Shown: positions 1-11,326 of the stretch, one piece after another
Position numbering within the stretch: the stretch's first letter is position 1
Layout: each line of letters opens with the position of its first letter
Source: Pachypanchax playfairii
Lineage: Eukaryota; Chordata; Actinopteri; Cyprinodontiformes; Aplocheilidae
Direction: 5' to 3'
DNA length: 64,000 bases
Assembly: GCA_006937955.1 (NCBI GenBank)
Contig: SSNP01000014.1
Coordinates: 1,839,191-1,903,190 of the forward strand
The notes under the pieces: model-generated
Told to the model about the DNA's origin: nothing
Seen by the model: only the letters and a program-made list of their open reading frames with translations
Databases searched by the model: none
Program-made: the position numbers and the translations under genes

Positions 1-1947
1 GCCCTTAAGCAAGGCAGTTAGCTCAACTCCTCTCAAAAAGACTCTTTAACTTGCAAAAGGCAACTTCAGTTTAAAAGGAATGTGATTAAAGGAAAAAACA
101 TGAAAATGTCTGATTGAGTTTAAATGAAAAAATGATTAAATATCTGGTTGAGGTCAAAGTTCAGGGAATAAGAAGTGGTGTTCGTTTCTTCTGAAGAGGC
201 AAGCTGAGGAAAAAACAAAACTCCTGAAAAAAAAACACTGAGAAATTTCAAGGACCCTGGACAGTGAAAGACTCTTCACAACGGTCAGGAGGAAAGGGTG
301 AAGACGGGAGAAGGGAGGTGTGGAAACCCAGAACCAGACTTTCAAATCAAGCGTTCCTGCAGATAAAAGAGGAAAAGTAACAAATAGAGCGTGCAGCCGC
401 TAAGAGGAGGAGGACTGAGGGCAAAACTCTCCAACAGATCTGATGTTAGCTGATATTTATCCACGTTTCTGGTGATAACAGACATCTTAGGACTTAAGTG
501 ATCACAATGAAAGAAAAGTGGGAAAAACAAAGAGAAAAATCAACAATCTGTTTTAGAGCCTCTAATGATCACAACTCTTGGCTTTTTCATTACCCAGCCA
601 GGCCTGACTGAGTGGCACAGCAATCCAGAATGGAGTAACGCTGATGGACCAAAAATAAAAAAAGGCCAGCTCCTTGGAAAAGACGCCCTCTGATCCTAGC
701 AGCTAGCGCAGCCCCCGCTGCTCTGGCTGGTCATTATTGTTGGCGGAGAGGAGGCGAGCGATGGCACTCCAAAGAAACCAGACCACCACGGCTGCTGGAA
801 GTCACGCTCCACAGGTCATGTGAGGGGAGCTTTTACTTCAGAGCTCCTCTGTGACGCCAGAAACCTCAACACTGACTGTAGCCTGCAAGGTATTTTAACA
901 AGAAAAGCTAATAGTGAATTTTTGATGCCACATTTAGTCACAAGTTTAACAGCATGTAGCTAAAACCTGCAGCCTCATCCTCATCTGCAGAACTGGATTT
1001 TATCTTAATTAGGTGTTTCTATCAGTAAATATATTCACAATTCTGATTAAATGTCCTCCGTCTGTCTTCAGATCCAGTTCAGACACCAGATCTGAACTGT
1101 GTGTTTCTGTTTGTCCCAGTTTATTATTCCTGATTTTGTTCACTGATCTGAAAGTTAATGTTGAGGGTTTAAGCCAAAATATGACCCATAAACACTGAAC
1201 ACTTATAACATGAGCCTTTTATTATAAAATGATCTAAATTCCACATGGTTCTGTTCAGTTTTCTTTAAAGCGAGTTATTAAAACTTAATTTCACACTTGA
1301 TATGAAGATTTTACTCATAATTCTAGTAAAATAATCACAAATATACGTCTGTAATAGTTTCAGAACAAACCAAATTTTATTTGATTTTCCGTGAGATGCA
1401 AAAACGTTTTGATATTTTAAATAAAACTAGAGCAAACAAATGTCACAAGTTACAAAATCATGAATCCAAATTGTTTTGAATTATTGGAAAAATAATGATT
1501 TTTTTTATATTTAGTTGTAATATTGTTAAATGAGGTTGTTAATGTTTTAAAGAAACAGGAGATGAGCAGGGAATGTTGTTCATTTTAGATTAGAATCCTT
1601 CATTTGAACCAAATATTTAGAGGAAATGCTCCGTTTATACATGCTCAAAGGCAGAAAATCCTCTTTTTTGTACACAAAATTAAAAATAGCAAAAGTGCAA
1701 ATACTGGAAATTTAACTGTGTCCACGTTCTATCAGAGATGTGCTGTTCTACAGCGCCCTCGTGTGGCTGATACTTTACAAGCACATTGTGGCCTGATGTT
1801 CTGCTAATGCTGGAACTGCAGCACTAAAAGTACAAAACATATCAAATAAAACGTAATTGTTCCAGCAAAACTAAATAAATTATGTCCAAACATTTTAGAC
1901 CAATGCACAAATAGGTCATGGTCTCACCTCCAACTAGTTTGGGAGGT
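1..1947. other. intergenic, nothing recognised
   Basis: This AT-rich stretch lies beyond the 3' end of the PSD-family gene. Only short open frames without recognisable domains or splice context are present. I see no RNA gene or repeat with clear ends. Confidence 0.5.
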
Positions 1948-1953
1948 TTTATT
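1948..1953 (-). terminator. polyadenylation signal of the PSD-family gene
   Basis: AATAAA reads on the minus strand 85 bases past the stop codon at 2038. The distance and strand fit a short 3' UTR. This hexamer is common by chance in AT-rich DNA, so the call is moderate. Confidence 0.45.
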
Positions 1954-2037
1954 TATGTAAAAGTGCACAAAATACTATAAAAGCTTCCTGAGACGGATTT
2001 CATGTGTCTTTAGAGTCCACAGACGGCTCCACTTAAC

Positions 2038-5000
2038 TCAGGCCTCTTTATTCAATCGAGGGACGATCGTCCTGCGATAAGTCCGTCTCTCTGAGATGTT
2101 GCGCTTGACTTTTATTAGAGGAGGACCTGTCTCCAGTTCCAGAGAAGGGCTGGAATAGGACCTTTTCAGTCCTTCCTCCTCATCATCCACTCCAAACTGT
2201 GCATTTGCAGCTTTGTCGAATAGCTCCAGATCTTCTATCTTCAAGCTGCGCTTGTCTGTCTTCTTCACTTTTTTCCAGATCTCCAGCATCTGGATGTAGA
2301 TCCCATAGCGACACACCTGTGATCGAACAACAGACACTGAATGAACTGTTTTACACACTCATCCACACACTCGCTGCAGCTCTCGTACCTCATGCTGCAG
2401 GTACTCCGTTCTGACGCGATGCTCCTCCAGATCTCGGGTTTTGGTTTTCTTAACATCTGGGAGGTTTTTCTTATGGTCCAACAGGTCGGTTCTAAAGGAC
2501 TCCAACATTTTTTTTTGAGACTGCAGCTGATGTTCCTGCACAAGGACAATGAAATTAATTCAAGTAAATTTTTACTCTCTGACTGATCCATTAGCTTCAC
2601 ATTGCTGTTATATGTCAAGCTGATGCTAAATAGTCTCAATCTAATAAGATAAAATGTCCACAAACGCTTTAGAAAATGTTTTTTTTCTAATAAAAAAATC
2701 TTCAAATTGTGCTGAAATCCTACTTTATCTGTTAAATTGTGTGTTTTATAATAAGTATGATACAAATGTGTAGCATGAATAAAATAAAACTCAGTAGGGG
2801 GCAGCAGTGTTGCAGTTATACTCTCCTCATGTTAATGGACCTAATGTGTATAAATACAAACTACAAATATGTATTTTTACATCATTTTTTGTCTGATTTT
2901 TTAATAGCTGACTTATAAATTGAGATAAAGTGTTGCAGCACCTTCTATTTAGATAGATATCAAAAAATAAAATAATAAATAAAAAGTGTGTTGCAGACTC
3001 TTAATTTCTAATTTTGATGCATCATATTTAAAAATTGTTGACAAGCTGTTTTTTAAAAAATTGCTTATACTTTATTGTAATTTTATCATCATTTTAGAAA
3101 ACCTTGGTTAATCAGGAAAAAAACTAATTTAAATAAGTAATATTCCCATCATTTAGATTAATCTGTGTGAAAATAAATAAAAATAAGGTCAAAAATTGTT
3201 GAAAATGATACAGAAACATCTGATGCCACATTGAGCAAAGAACATTTAGAAATTCATCCAAATAAGAAAGAAAAATGTTTTTGTGAAAACTAGTGATGCA
3301 ACGATACCGCCGATACGATACCAATACTCGGATCTGAGTACTTGCTGATACTTCTACCAAACAAAAAAATGCAATGAATTTTAAGACAGGTTTTTTTTTC
3401 TTCTCTGCTTGTTACAACAAATGACGGTGAACTTGATAAGAAACACAAAATATTAATAACATTGACCACAAAATTATAATTATCGGGTATCGGAGCTGAT
3501 ACCGATACTGGTATCGGCCCAATACTTGATGCCAGTAATAGTATCAGTGCATCCCTAGTGAAATCAAATTTTAACAAATCCTGAGTAAAAAAAAGAAACA
3601 TGTACCAGAGGATGGTCAGACTGCGAGGCGGGAAGGATCGGCCTGAAAAACCTCCTCTGAGATCCGACAGCGGCGGGAAACGGAGGCGACGAGTAAAGAG
3701 CCGAAACCAAGTTAATACGGTTGATCCACGAATTCATTTCCAAAGTGGATCTGAGTGGAAAAAACAAACACATGATCTGACACCGAACGGTGAAGAATCA
3801 CGTTCCTGATTTAAATCAACTTACTGGGCCTTAAAGAGAAAAACCCTCCAATCGGCCGTCTGCAGGCGAAATACATGCGGTTTCTTGGTGTAATCAGCAG
3901 CCTGCTCAGCCAGAGAGTGATGCATACTCACCACCTCCTCGGTAGTCATCGACTCACCATGGATATTATTCTGACACACAATACAGACACAGGTGAAGTG
4001 TAAGAAATCGATCCAGATGAGCAGACTGCAGTAGATGAGTCACTAACCTTCTTTAAGTAAAGCACCATTCCCTTCAGCTCGCCAAAGAAATTCTTCCAGC
4101 CTCTTTTCCCCCACGGAGCTGCTCACACACAAACATTCAGCAGTGATCATTCAGTCCCAACTCTGCTGTAAATAAGATGTTAAATCTTTTCTCACTAAAA
4201 CACTGTTTGGATCCATTTGCATTCAAAACCACCTCAGCTGGCTGCTTTCCATGAGGGGGAGCAGCGGCTCTACTACAAGCTCCTCCTCCCTACAGCTGAT
4301 ATGTTTAAACCTTTCATATAAGATTGTTGTTTGTGTTTATGTTGTTACGCTAACAGCAAGTGGCTGCTGCAAGTATCAGTCCTGATATGACTTGCTGTCT
4401 GTGTTTGTTGTTTTGAGATTAGATCAGCACAACCGCGAGTCACAGCTGATCAGCATCAGGACACACTCAGCAGCGTTTGCAGTCACTTTAACTCTTAGAG
4501 TTGAAGTTTTTTTTTTTTTAAAGGCAGAAGTTGGCTCTCAATGTTCTGAGCTGTTATCCTTTTTCTTATTTTCCAAACAGCTGATTCCACAACCCGAAAG
4601 TTCCTTTCACCAGCTTTTATTTTGAAAGCCATTTAGCAACGCACACCTAATTGCTCCTCAGATTCCTCTAGAATTATAGTTGAAATAAACGTCACTGATT
4701 TCATCTGGTTGTGTTACACTCACTGCGTTTGCCGTTGACGTCAGCATGCAGCTTTCTCACCAGGAATCCATCTTTGACCACGGACGCCTCTTTGTCATGT
4801 GGAACATCCTGGAACGGATTGGCCTTCGAACGTAGAGACGCACCATCCTCTGCGTCATCCACCAAGTTCTTCAGCTCCTTCTCGTCACTTTAAAACCCAA
4901 CCAGAGAATAAAATGAGTGGATTTAATATCTAAATCACGCTTAAAGTGAGGGGTTACTTACACAGCCCACTCCAGAGGGTCACTCTTGATGGAATTGTAA

Positions 5001-8000
5001 AGACTCTGTAGAACACATGAAGAGAAAACGATTTAGAACATCCAGGTTGAAACGGATTTAAAACTGCAGGTAATTTTACCTTCAGCAGGTCTTTGTTGAA
5101 GTTTCCTCCTTCATTCATCGCGTCCAGGTTGGACACGAACTTCGAGGACGACATTGATTTTCCTACATGCTGTTAACAAAGACACGACACGCGAGTGACT
5201 AAACTAACTCGGTAATAAAACACACAGCGCTGTTCGTCCTACCTGTCCGTGCAAGTCAGTGTTGAGAAGCATCAGAGCGCACGTCAGCGTCAACACGGCC
5301 CCTGAGGGGATGAAAAATCAGTAACATCTGCTGCATTGAAATCCTTACAGCTGTCTCGTTGAAACATCTGTAATCAGTCTCACCTGGGGATGAGTAAGAG
5401 TTCGGGTTGCACTCGTGGAAGCGGTTGGAGAAATGCTGCAGGACGCGTTCTCTCTCCTGAGTCTCTCCTATCAAAAGCACCACCTTCAGAAAAGACCTGG
5501 TGATCCGAGAATGAAAGGAAATTTAAATATAAAGGTGTTTTGCAGGAGATAATTCTGGTTTGTTGTTCTCACCTGAGGGCCTGATCCAGAGTTTGATCAG
5601 TGAAGTTGAAGAATTTGAGGTATTCCTCCCCAACAGCACGACTAAAGTCATTACTAAACAAAGAAACATCAAATATTCTGTTAATACTTCTGAAAATAGA
5701 GAGGCGTTTTCACACTTATTTCATCGAAATTGGAGGTAAATAAAGCAGATGTGTGCTTACTCTTTGTCCAAGTGCTTCACAACATCTGCTCGCTCGATGT
5801 CATCAAGCTTAAAGAGCCGTTCAGCGAGCGCTCGAGCCTTTTCTCTGTCCACGTTGTCTCCGTTCCTGTAAACTGTCTCTTTAGCTTTGTGTTCAGCTCC
5901 ATTTACTACAACTCTGTTCACATCTTCAGCCTGATCGGAGGTCTTCACCTGGTTTGTGTTCTCCTCGTCCTGCTGCGTGACCTCAGGTTCAAGGATTTCA
6001 GCTACAATACAAACCGTCTGCTCTGACGGTTTGCTTGACTGGTCCAGGTCCTGTGTTTCTCCTGACTGGTCTGGATCTTCCTCTGGTTTCTCAGCCATCT
6101 CAGGATGCGGTCCGTCCTGTGAAGCCGTCTGATCGCGCTCTTGTCTCTCCTCCTGCTGATTTTCAATCCCTTCGACTCTCTCTGGTGAGTTTTTTATCTC
6201 CTCTGCATTTTCTGCTTCATTTATTGGAGCGTCTTCATTGTTGTCATTAGTCACAAACTGTCTGGACTCCACGTTCTGATCTGCATCTTCACACAGTTCT
6301 AACTTCTGAACCTTGAGATCTTCATTTATCCACTCAGTGTCCTTCTCTGTCTCTGTGTCTACACTGTCCTCCAGAGGTTCTGGTTCTTGCAGATCTATCA
6401 GAGGATCTGGAGATGAACCAGCGTTGTCAGTGTGCAGCAGCTCTGCAGGTACCTCACTGGAAAATATAAATACATGAAGCACCAGGAGATTAATGTATGA
6501 AAAACATTCTGAGGTACGAAGAACTGTCAGTTCAAAACTGACACGTATTCAGAAAAAAAACAAAAAACTTTTCATTATGAAACCACAGCAGCAGTAACAG
6601 GAACATCAGCTGATCTGTGCTCGGTTGTTAGAAATAGATTTAACACGAACTACAAGCAGCTGCATGAAGTTTAACATGAAGTCTCTTTCAGGGTTCTGCG
6701 TATCGTAGTACAATAAAGAATCATCAAGTTCTTTCACTTAGACACAATCTAATTATAGAGTAAAAACCGCTTTAAAATGCAGAAGTGTTGTATGAAAACG
6801 TCCCTGTTGCTTTTATTGGAATATACAGAGGAAGTGAATTAACTGATCATTAGCGACGCTGCACTCTCAGAAATAAAGGTACAAGACAAGAACGTTTTTG
6901 TACCTATAGGTACATTTTTTTAAAAGTGTTCCCTTAAAAGTACAATATTGTTCTTTAAAAGGCCAGAAATGTTCCTCTGAGTGTTCAAACTGATATAAAG
7001 TACAAATTTGTACAATTTCAACTGCACCTGCAACCCTGGTTAAGGCTGGTTAATCTCCATATTATTAAGTTTCTTCCATCATTTTCAATATTGTAATATT
7101 TTGTTTCAGAATGTTGGTTTTAGACTTCAAAATGTGGCGTAATTTTACTGTTTTAGTGGAACAACTTCATAAGGTATAAAAATGGATCTGGACTACAGGG
7201 TACACCCCCAGAGACAAGAAGGGTACAAATTCTTGTCGCTGGGTTTTAAAGTCTAAAACCAACATATAAACCATAATAATGAAAATGATGGAAGAAACCT
7301 AATAAAATAGAGATTAACCAGCCTTGACCAGGGTTGCAGGTGCAGTTGAAATGGTACAAATTTGTACTTTATATCAATTTGAACCCTCAGAGGAACATTT
7401 CTGACCTTTTAAAGACCAATATTGTACTTTTAAGGGAACAATGTACCTATAGATACAAAAATGTTCTTGTCTCGTACCTTTATTTCTGAGAGTGTGCCAT
7501 AAAATCAGACGTATTGAGCATGTTTTAGTGCATCATATAAACACAAAACAGCCCGCATTAACTATCAGCCATGGAGGTGGAAGGCTGATGGTTTGGGCTC
7601 ATTTTGCAGCCAAACTGCTGTGAATCTTGCCGTCATTAAGTTAAAAATAAACACTAAAGAGTTTTTAAATCAAAAGTTTGACGTTTACAAATTAAAGCAG
7701 TTTAATGAAGCTGTTCAAGTGGCACAAAATTCCTCCAAACTTGACGGATAAAGTGATACAAAATAATTAGCATGTAAAAGACGTCTGAGCTGAGGGCCAA
7801 ATATTTTACTTTAACTGTCCAAATCTGCCTTGCAACATTTCTCCTACGTTCCAACATGCCTCAGCCTGATACAATAACCTGTTTTACACACGTTAAATAC
7901 ATATAAGGACAATCCTGTTCTGTAGAAGTTAATGCATCAAATATAATATTTATAGTTTTAAATCAAGTACGTTTAGGATTTTCTTCTGGTGCTTCTGTTT

Positions 8001-11000
8001 TCATACTGGATGATTTGAGAGTTTCTTTAACAGAATCAAATTTAATAGAATTTAACCCGTAGCTTCTATTTTATGAAGCATTATAATAAATAAATAAATC
8101 TACATTGAGAATCAGGAAGAGTTACTTCTGTTTGTTTGACGTCATTGACAGTTTTTTAACTTTAACTGTGTTTTTTTGTTCTATTTGGTTTTACTCTTAA
8201 TGGAAATTCCCTCTTCTTCTTCTTCTTCTTCTTCATCTATGTGAACGATACTCACAGATCTCTGACAGGTTCTTCTTCCTCACTGTGAACGTTTGTCACA
8301 CTCTGATGTCCTTCGCGTTGAGTCTCATCCTCATTCTCCTCTTCAACGTTAACATCTTTTACTAAAGTCTCTCCTTCACTGAAAGAGTTGGTCAAACTCT
8401 GTTCTCCAACTTCACTCTCCTCCTTGTTCTCGGCACTATTTGCTGGGGACTGTTCTTCCTCGGAGTCTTCTCGCTCAGTCAGCAGAACACTCAACTCTTC
8501 TTCCTCTTCTGGTTTCGAAACCATAGAAGCGTGTTCTGGGTCGAGAATATCCTCCGTTTCAACAGCCGTCGACGTTACTGTGTGCTCCCCTTCTTCCTCT
8601 AAACCCGTACTTAGTAGAATTTCTAAAAGATTTGTCAGAAATGGATGAAAATTTTGAGAAAAACATGTACAAATGTTTCCTTTCTGACTGAGAGGTCCAT
8701 AAAAAACAGTTTCTTGTCTCTCCTCCTGCTGATTTTCAATCCCTTCGACTCTCTCTGGTGAGTTTTTTATCTCCTCTGCATTTTCTGCTTCATTTATTGG
8801 AGCGTCTTCATTGTTGTCATTAGTCACAAATTGTCTGGACTCCACGTTCTGATCTGCATCTTCACACAGTTCTAATTTCTGAACCTTGAGATCTTCATTT
8901 ATCCACTCAGTGTCCTTCTCTGTCTCTGTGTCTACACTGTCCTCCAGAGGTTCTGGTTCTTGCAGATCTATCAGAGGATCTGAAGATGAACCAGCGTTGT
9001 CAGTGTGCAGCAGCTCTGCAGGTACCTCACTGGAAAATATAAATACATGAAGCACCAGGAGATTAATGTATGAAAAACATTCTGAAGTACGAAGAACTGT
9101 CAGTTCAAAACTGACACGTATTCAGAAAAAAAACAAAAAACTTTTCATTATGAAACCACAGCAGCAGTAACAGGAACATCAGCTGATCTGTGCTCGGTTG
9201 TTAGAAATAGATTTAACACGAACTACAAGCAGCTGCATGAAGTTTAACATGAAGTCTCTTTCAGGGTTCTTCGTATCGTAGTACAATAAAGAATCATCAA
9301 GTTCTTTCACTTAGACACAATCTAATTATAGAGTAAAAACCGCTTTAAAATGCAGAAGTGTTGTATGAAAACGTCCCTGTTGCTTTTATTGGAATATACA
9401 GAGGAAGTGAATTAACTGATCATTAGCTACGCTGCACTCTCAGAAATAAAGGTACAAGACAAGAATGTTTTTGTACCTATAGGTACATTTTTTTAAAAGT
9501 GTTCCCTTAAAAGTACAATATTGTACGTTTAGAAATTAAAGCAGTTTAATGAAGCTGTTCAAGTGGCACAACATTCCTCCAAACTTGACGGATAAAGTGA
9601 TACAAAATAATTAGCATGTAAAAGACGTCTGAGCTGAGGGCCAAATATTTTACTTTAACTGTCCAAATCTGCCTTGCAACATTTCTCCTACGTTCCAACA
9701 TGCCTCAGCCTGATACAATAACCTGTTTTACACACGTTAAATACATATAAGGACAATCCTGTTCTGTAGAAGTTAATGCATCAAATATAATATTTATAGT
9801 TTTAAATCAAGTACGTTTAGGATTTTCTTGGTGCTTCTGTTTTCATACTGGATGATTTGAGAGTTTCTTTAACAGAATCAAATTTAATAGAATTTAACCC
9901 GTAGCTTCTATTTTATGAAGCATTATAATAAATAAATAAATCTACATTGAGAATCAGGAAGAGTTACTTCTGTTTGTTTGACGTCATTGACAGTTTTTTA
10001 ACTTTAACTGTGTTTTTTTGTTCTGTTTGGTTTTACTCTTAATGGAAATTCCCTCTTCTTCTTCTTCTTCTTCTTCATCTATGTGAACGATACTCACAGA
10101 TCTCTGACAGGTTCTTCTTCCTCACTGTGAACGTTTGTCACACTCTGATGTCCTTCGCGTTGAGTCTCATCCTCATTCTCCTCTTCAACGTTAACATCTT
10201 TTACTAAAGTCTCTTCTTCACTGAAAGAGTTGGTCAAACTCTGTTCTCCAACTTCACTCTCCTCTTTGTTCTCGGCACTATTTGCTGGGGACTGTTCTTC
10301 CTCGGAGTCTTCTCGCTCAGTCAGCAGAACACTCAACTCTTCTTCCTCTTCTGGTTTCGAAACCATAGAAGCGTGTTCTGGGTCGAGAATATCCTCCGTT
10401 TCAACAGCCGTCGACGTTACTGTGTGCTCCCCTTCTTCCTCTAAACCCGTACTTAGTAGAATTTCTAAAAGATTTGTCAGAAATGGATGAAAATTTTGAG
10501 AAAAACATGTGAGAGGTCCATAAAAAACAGTTTCTATTAATAATCTAATTAAAACAAAGTTGCAGAGCACTGCGTACCTTCTTTACTCTCTAGCTGCTGA
10601 CGTGTGGAATCCTCCTCTTTCACATCTGCAGCATCACATGGCTGAACAGTTGCAACACAGAACATTAAACAGACGTTTGGGGGAGAAAAACTTGTGATTT
10701 CAGAGCTGAATTTTTTCGTGTCATATGATCAACATCATGTCTGCTCAACCCAAAACAGCAGCCCGTGTTAGTGAAAGACAGAAAATGTGTGTTAATTATA
10801 TAAATAGATGAAGTTTCAATAGAAAAATGAGAAGACGACACCTCCTTCTCGTTGCAATCAGACGTACCTCAGAGTCATTTCCGGAGGACTCCAAGTTTGG
10901 GCGGCCTCCATCATCTTGTTCCTCTTTGTCTTCCGGCTCATCAGTAACATCTTGAGGCTGATTTGTGGGGGAAGTGCAGTTTAGACTCGCTAAGTCGAGC

Positions 11001-11326
11001 TCATTGGCCAAGCTACTGTTGTCAGTGTTAACTAAAAGTGACTCTGCAGAGGAGTCGAGCTCGTCCCATTTTACTGTAGCGACAGGAAGCGAAGGACAGC
11101 TGATGTGCTGAGGAGCCCATAGAGTTTCCTCACACTGATCCGCTTCTTCTGGAGATTTACGTCCTGTTTTTGGTGAGAGACAGACTTCGTTTGTCTCTTC
11201 AGCCTGATTCATCTGCACATCCGTTTCCCCCCACACAGTGGAGAACACCTGCCCTCCATTGATGCACTGCTGATCTTGAAGCGGATGATGCTCTGCTTCT
11301 ACGAAGCACAAGTTTTCCTCCTCCAT
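2038..11326 (-). CDS. PH and SEC7 domain protein (PSD/EFA6 family Arf6 GEF), 16 coding exons
   Basis: EFA6 proteins load GTP on Arf6 at the plasma membrane and act on membrane recycling and cortical actin. Coding exons, 5' to 3' on the minus strand: 11326-10868, 10641-10578, 10464-10098, 9029-8256, 6456-5761, 5653-5573, 5496-5384, 5301-5243, 5169-5080, 5005-4962, 4887-4724, 4118-4048, 3970-3825, 3750-3606, 2535-2389, 2316-2038. All junctions are GT-AG and in phase, giving 1232 residues. Residues 1-760 are acidic, low-complexity and Glu-rich. SEC7 follows (about 760-920) with the GETQERERVL loop holding the glutamic finger near residue 825, and LMLLNTDLHG. A PH domain (about 945-1065) carries GKRGWKNFFGELKG and TADWRVFLF. 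Then come FPAAVGSQRRF, a coiled coil (1092-1140) and the family ending KVKRNISERRTYR. The paralogue is not settled; the C-terminus looks nearer psd2/3/4 than psd. The second of the two acidic-block exons is a chimera made by a tandem duplication. Confidence 0.92.
3291..3557. mobile_element. hAT-like MITE, 267 bp
   Basis: The ends are inverted repeats (TAGTGATGCA... and the complement of ...TGCATCCCTA), with GATACC/GGTATC-rich arms inside. It is flanked by an 8-bp near-perfect direct repeat, GTGAAAAC at 3283-3290 and GTGAAATC at 3558-3565, which is the hAT target-duplication size. It sits in the intron between the last PH-side exon and the coiled-coil exon of the PSD gene. It has no coding capacity. 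Confidence 0.75.
6862..7494. mobile_element. palindromic (foldback-type) MITE
   Basis: Inverted arms of more than 200 bp start CACTCTCAGAAATAAAGG at 6862 and end with its complement at 7494. They share inner blocks such as CAACTGCACCTGCAACCC. A short unique centre separates the arms. A truncated left arm (9432-9527) is left in the second duplication unit, so the insertion predates the duplication. Target-site duplication is unclear, so I do not assign a superfamily. Confidence 0.75.
8211..8234. repeat. TTC/GAA microsatellite
   Basis: About eight TTC units; the same tract recurs near 10050-10074 in the second duplication unit. On the gene strand it is a GAA tract just downstream of the donor of the duplicated acidic exon. 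Confidence 0.85.
8256..9029 (-). other. chimeric in-frame exon of the PSD-family gene
   Basis: This 774-nt exon begins at the acceptor of a truncated copy of the large acidic exon (complete copy 6456-5761) and continues through 90 nt that are intron in the parent arrangement. It ends with a full second copy of the 367-nt acidic exon (first copy 10464-10098) and its donor. The frame is open throughout. Entry and exit phases match the neighbours, and 774 is divisible by three, so the exon can be included or skipped without a frameshift. Confidence 0.8.

Larger units (their letters stand above)
6138..10535. repeat. direct tandem duplication inside the PSD-family gene
   Basis: Two head-to-tail units match closely: 6138-8711 and 8712-10535. 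Matched landmarks are 6140-6950 with 8713-9527, 7670-8220 with 9530-10080, and 8256-8640 with 10098-10490. The downstream unit has lost about 0.7 kb (most of a palindromic MITE plus flank). The join at 8711/8712 places the middle of one large exon directly against intron sequence from upstream of another. Copies differ by scattered substitutions and small indels, so they are similar but not identical. Confidence 0.9.

Noticed and set aside
8388..8648. Ser-rich 86-codon plus-strand frame, repeated at 10230-10490
   Set aside because: Antisense shadow of the Glu-rich exons of the PSD-family gene.
2038..11326. Naming the PSD gene as psd4
   Set aside because: C-terminal features fit the psd2/psd3/psd4 side but the acidic N-terminus gives no decisive match, so no symbol is given.
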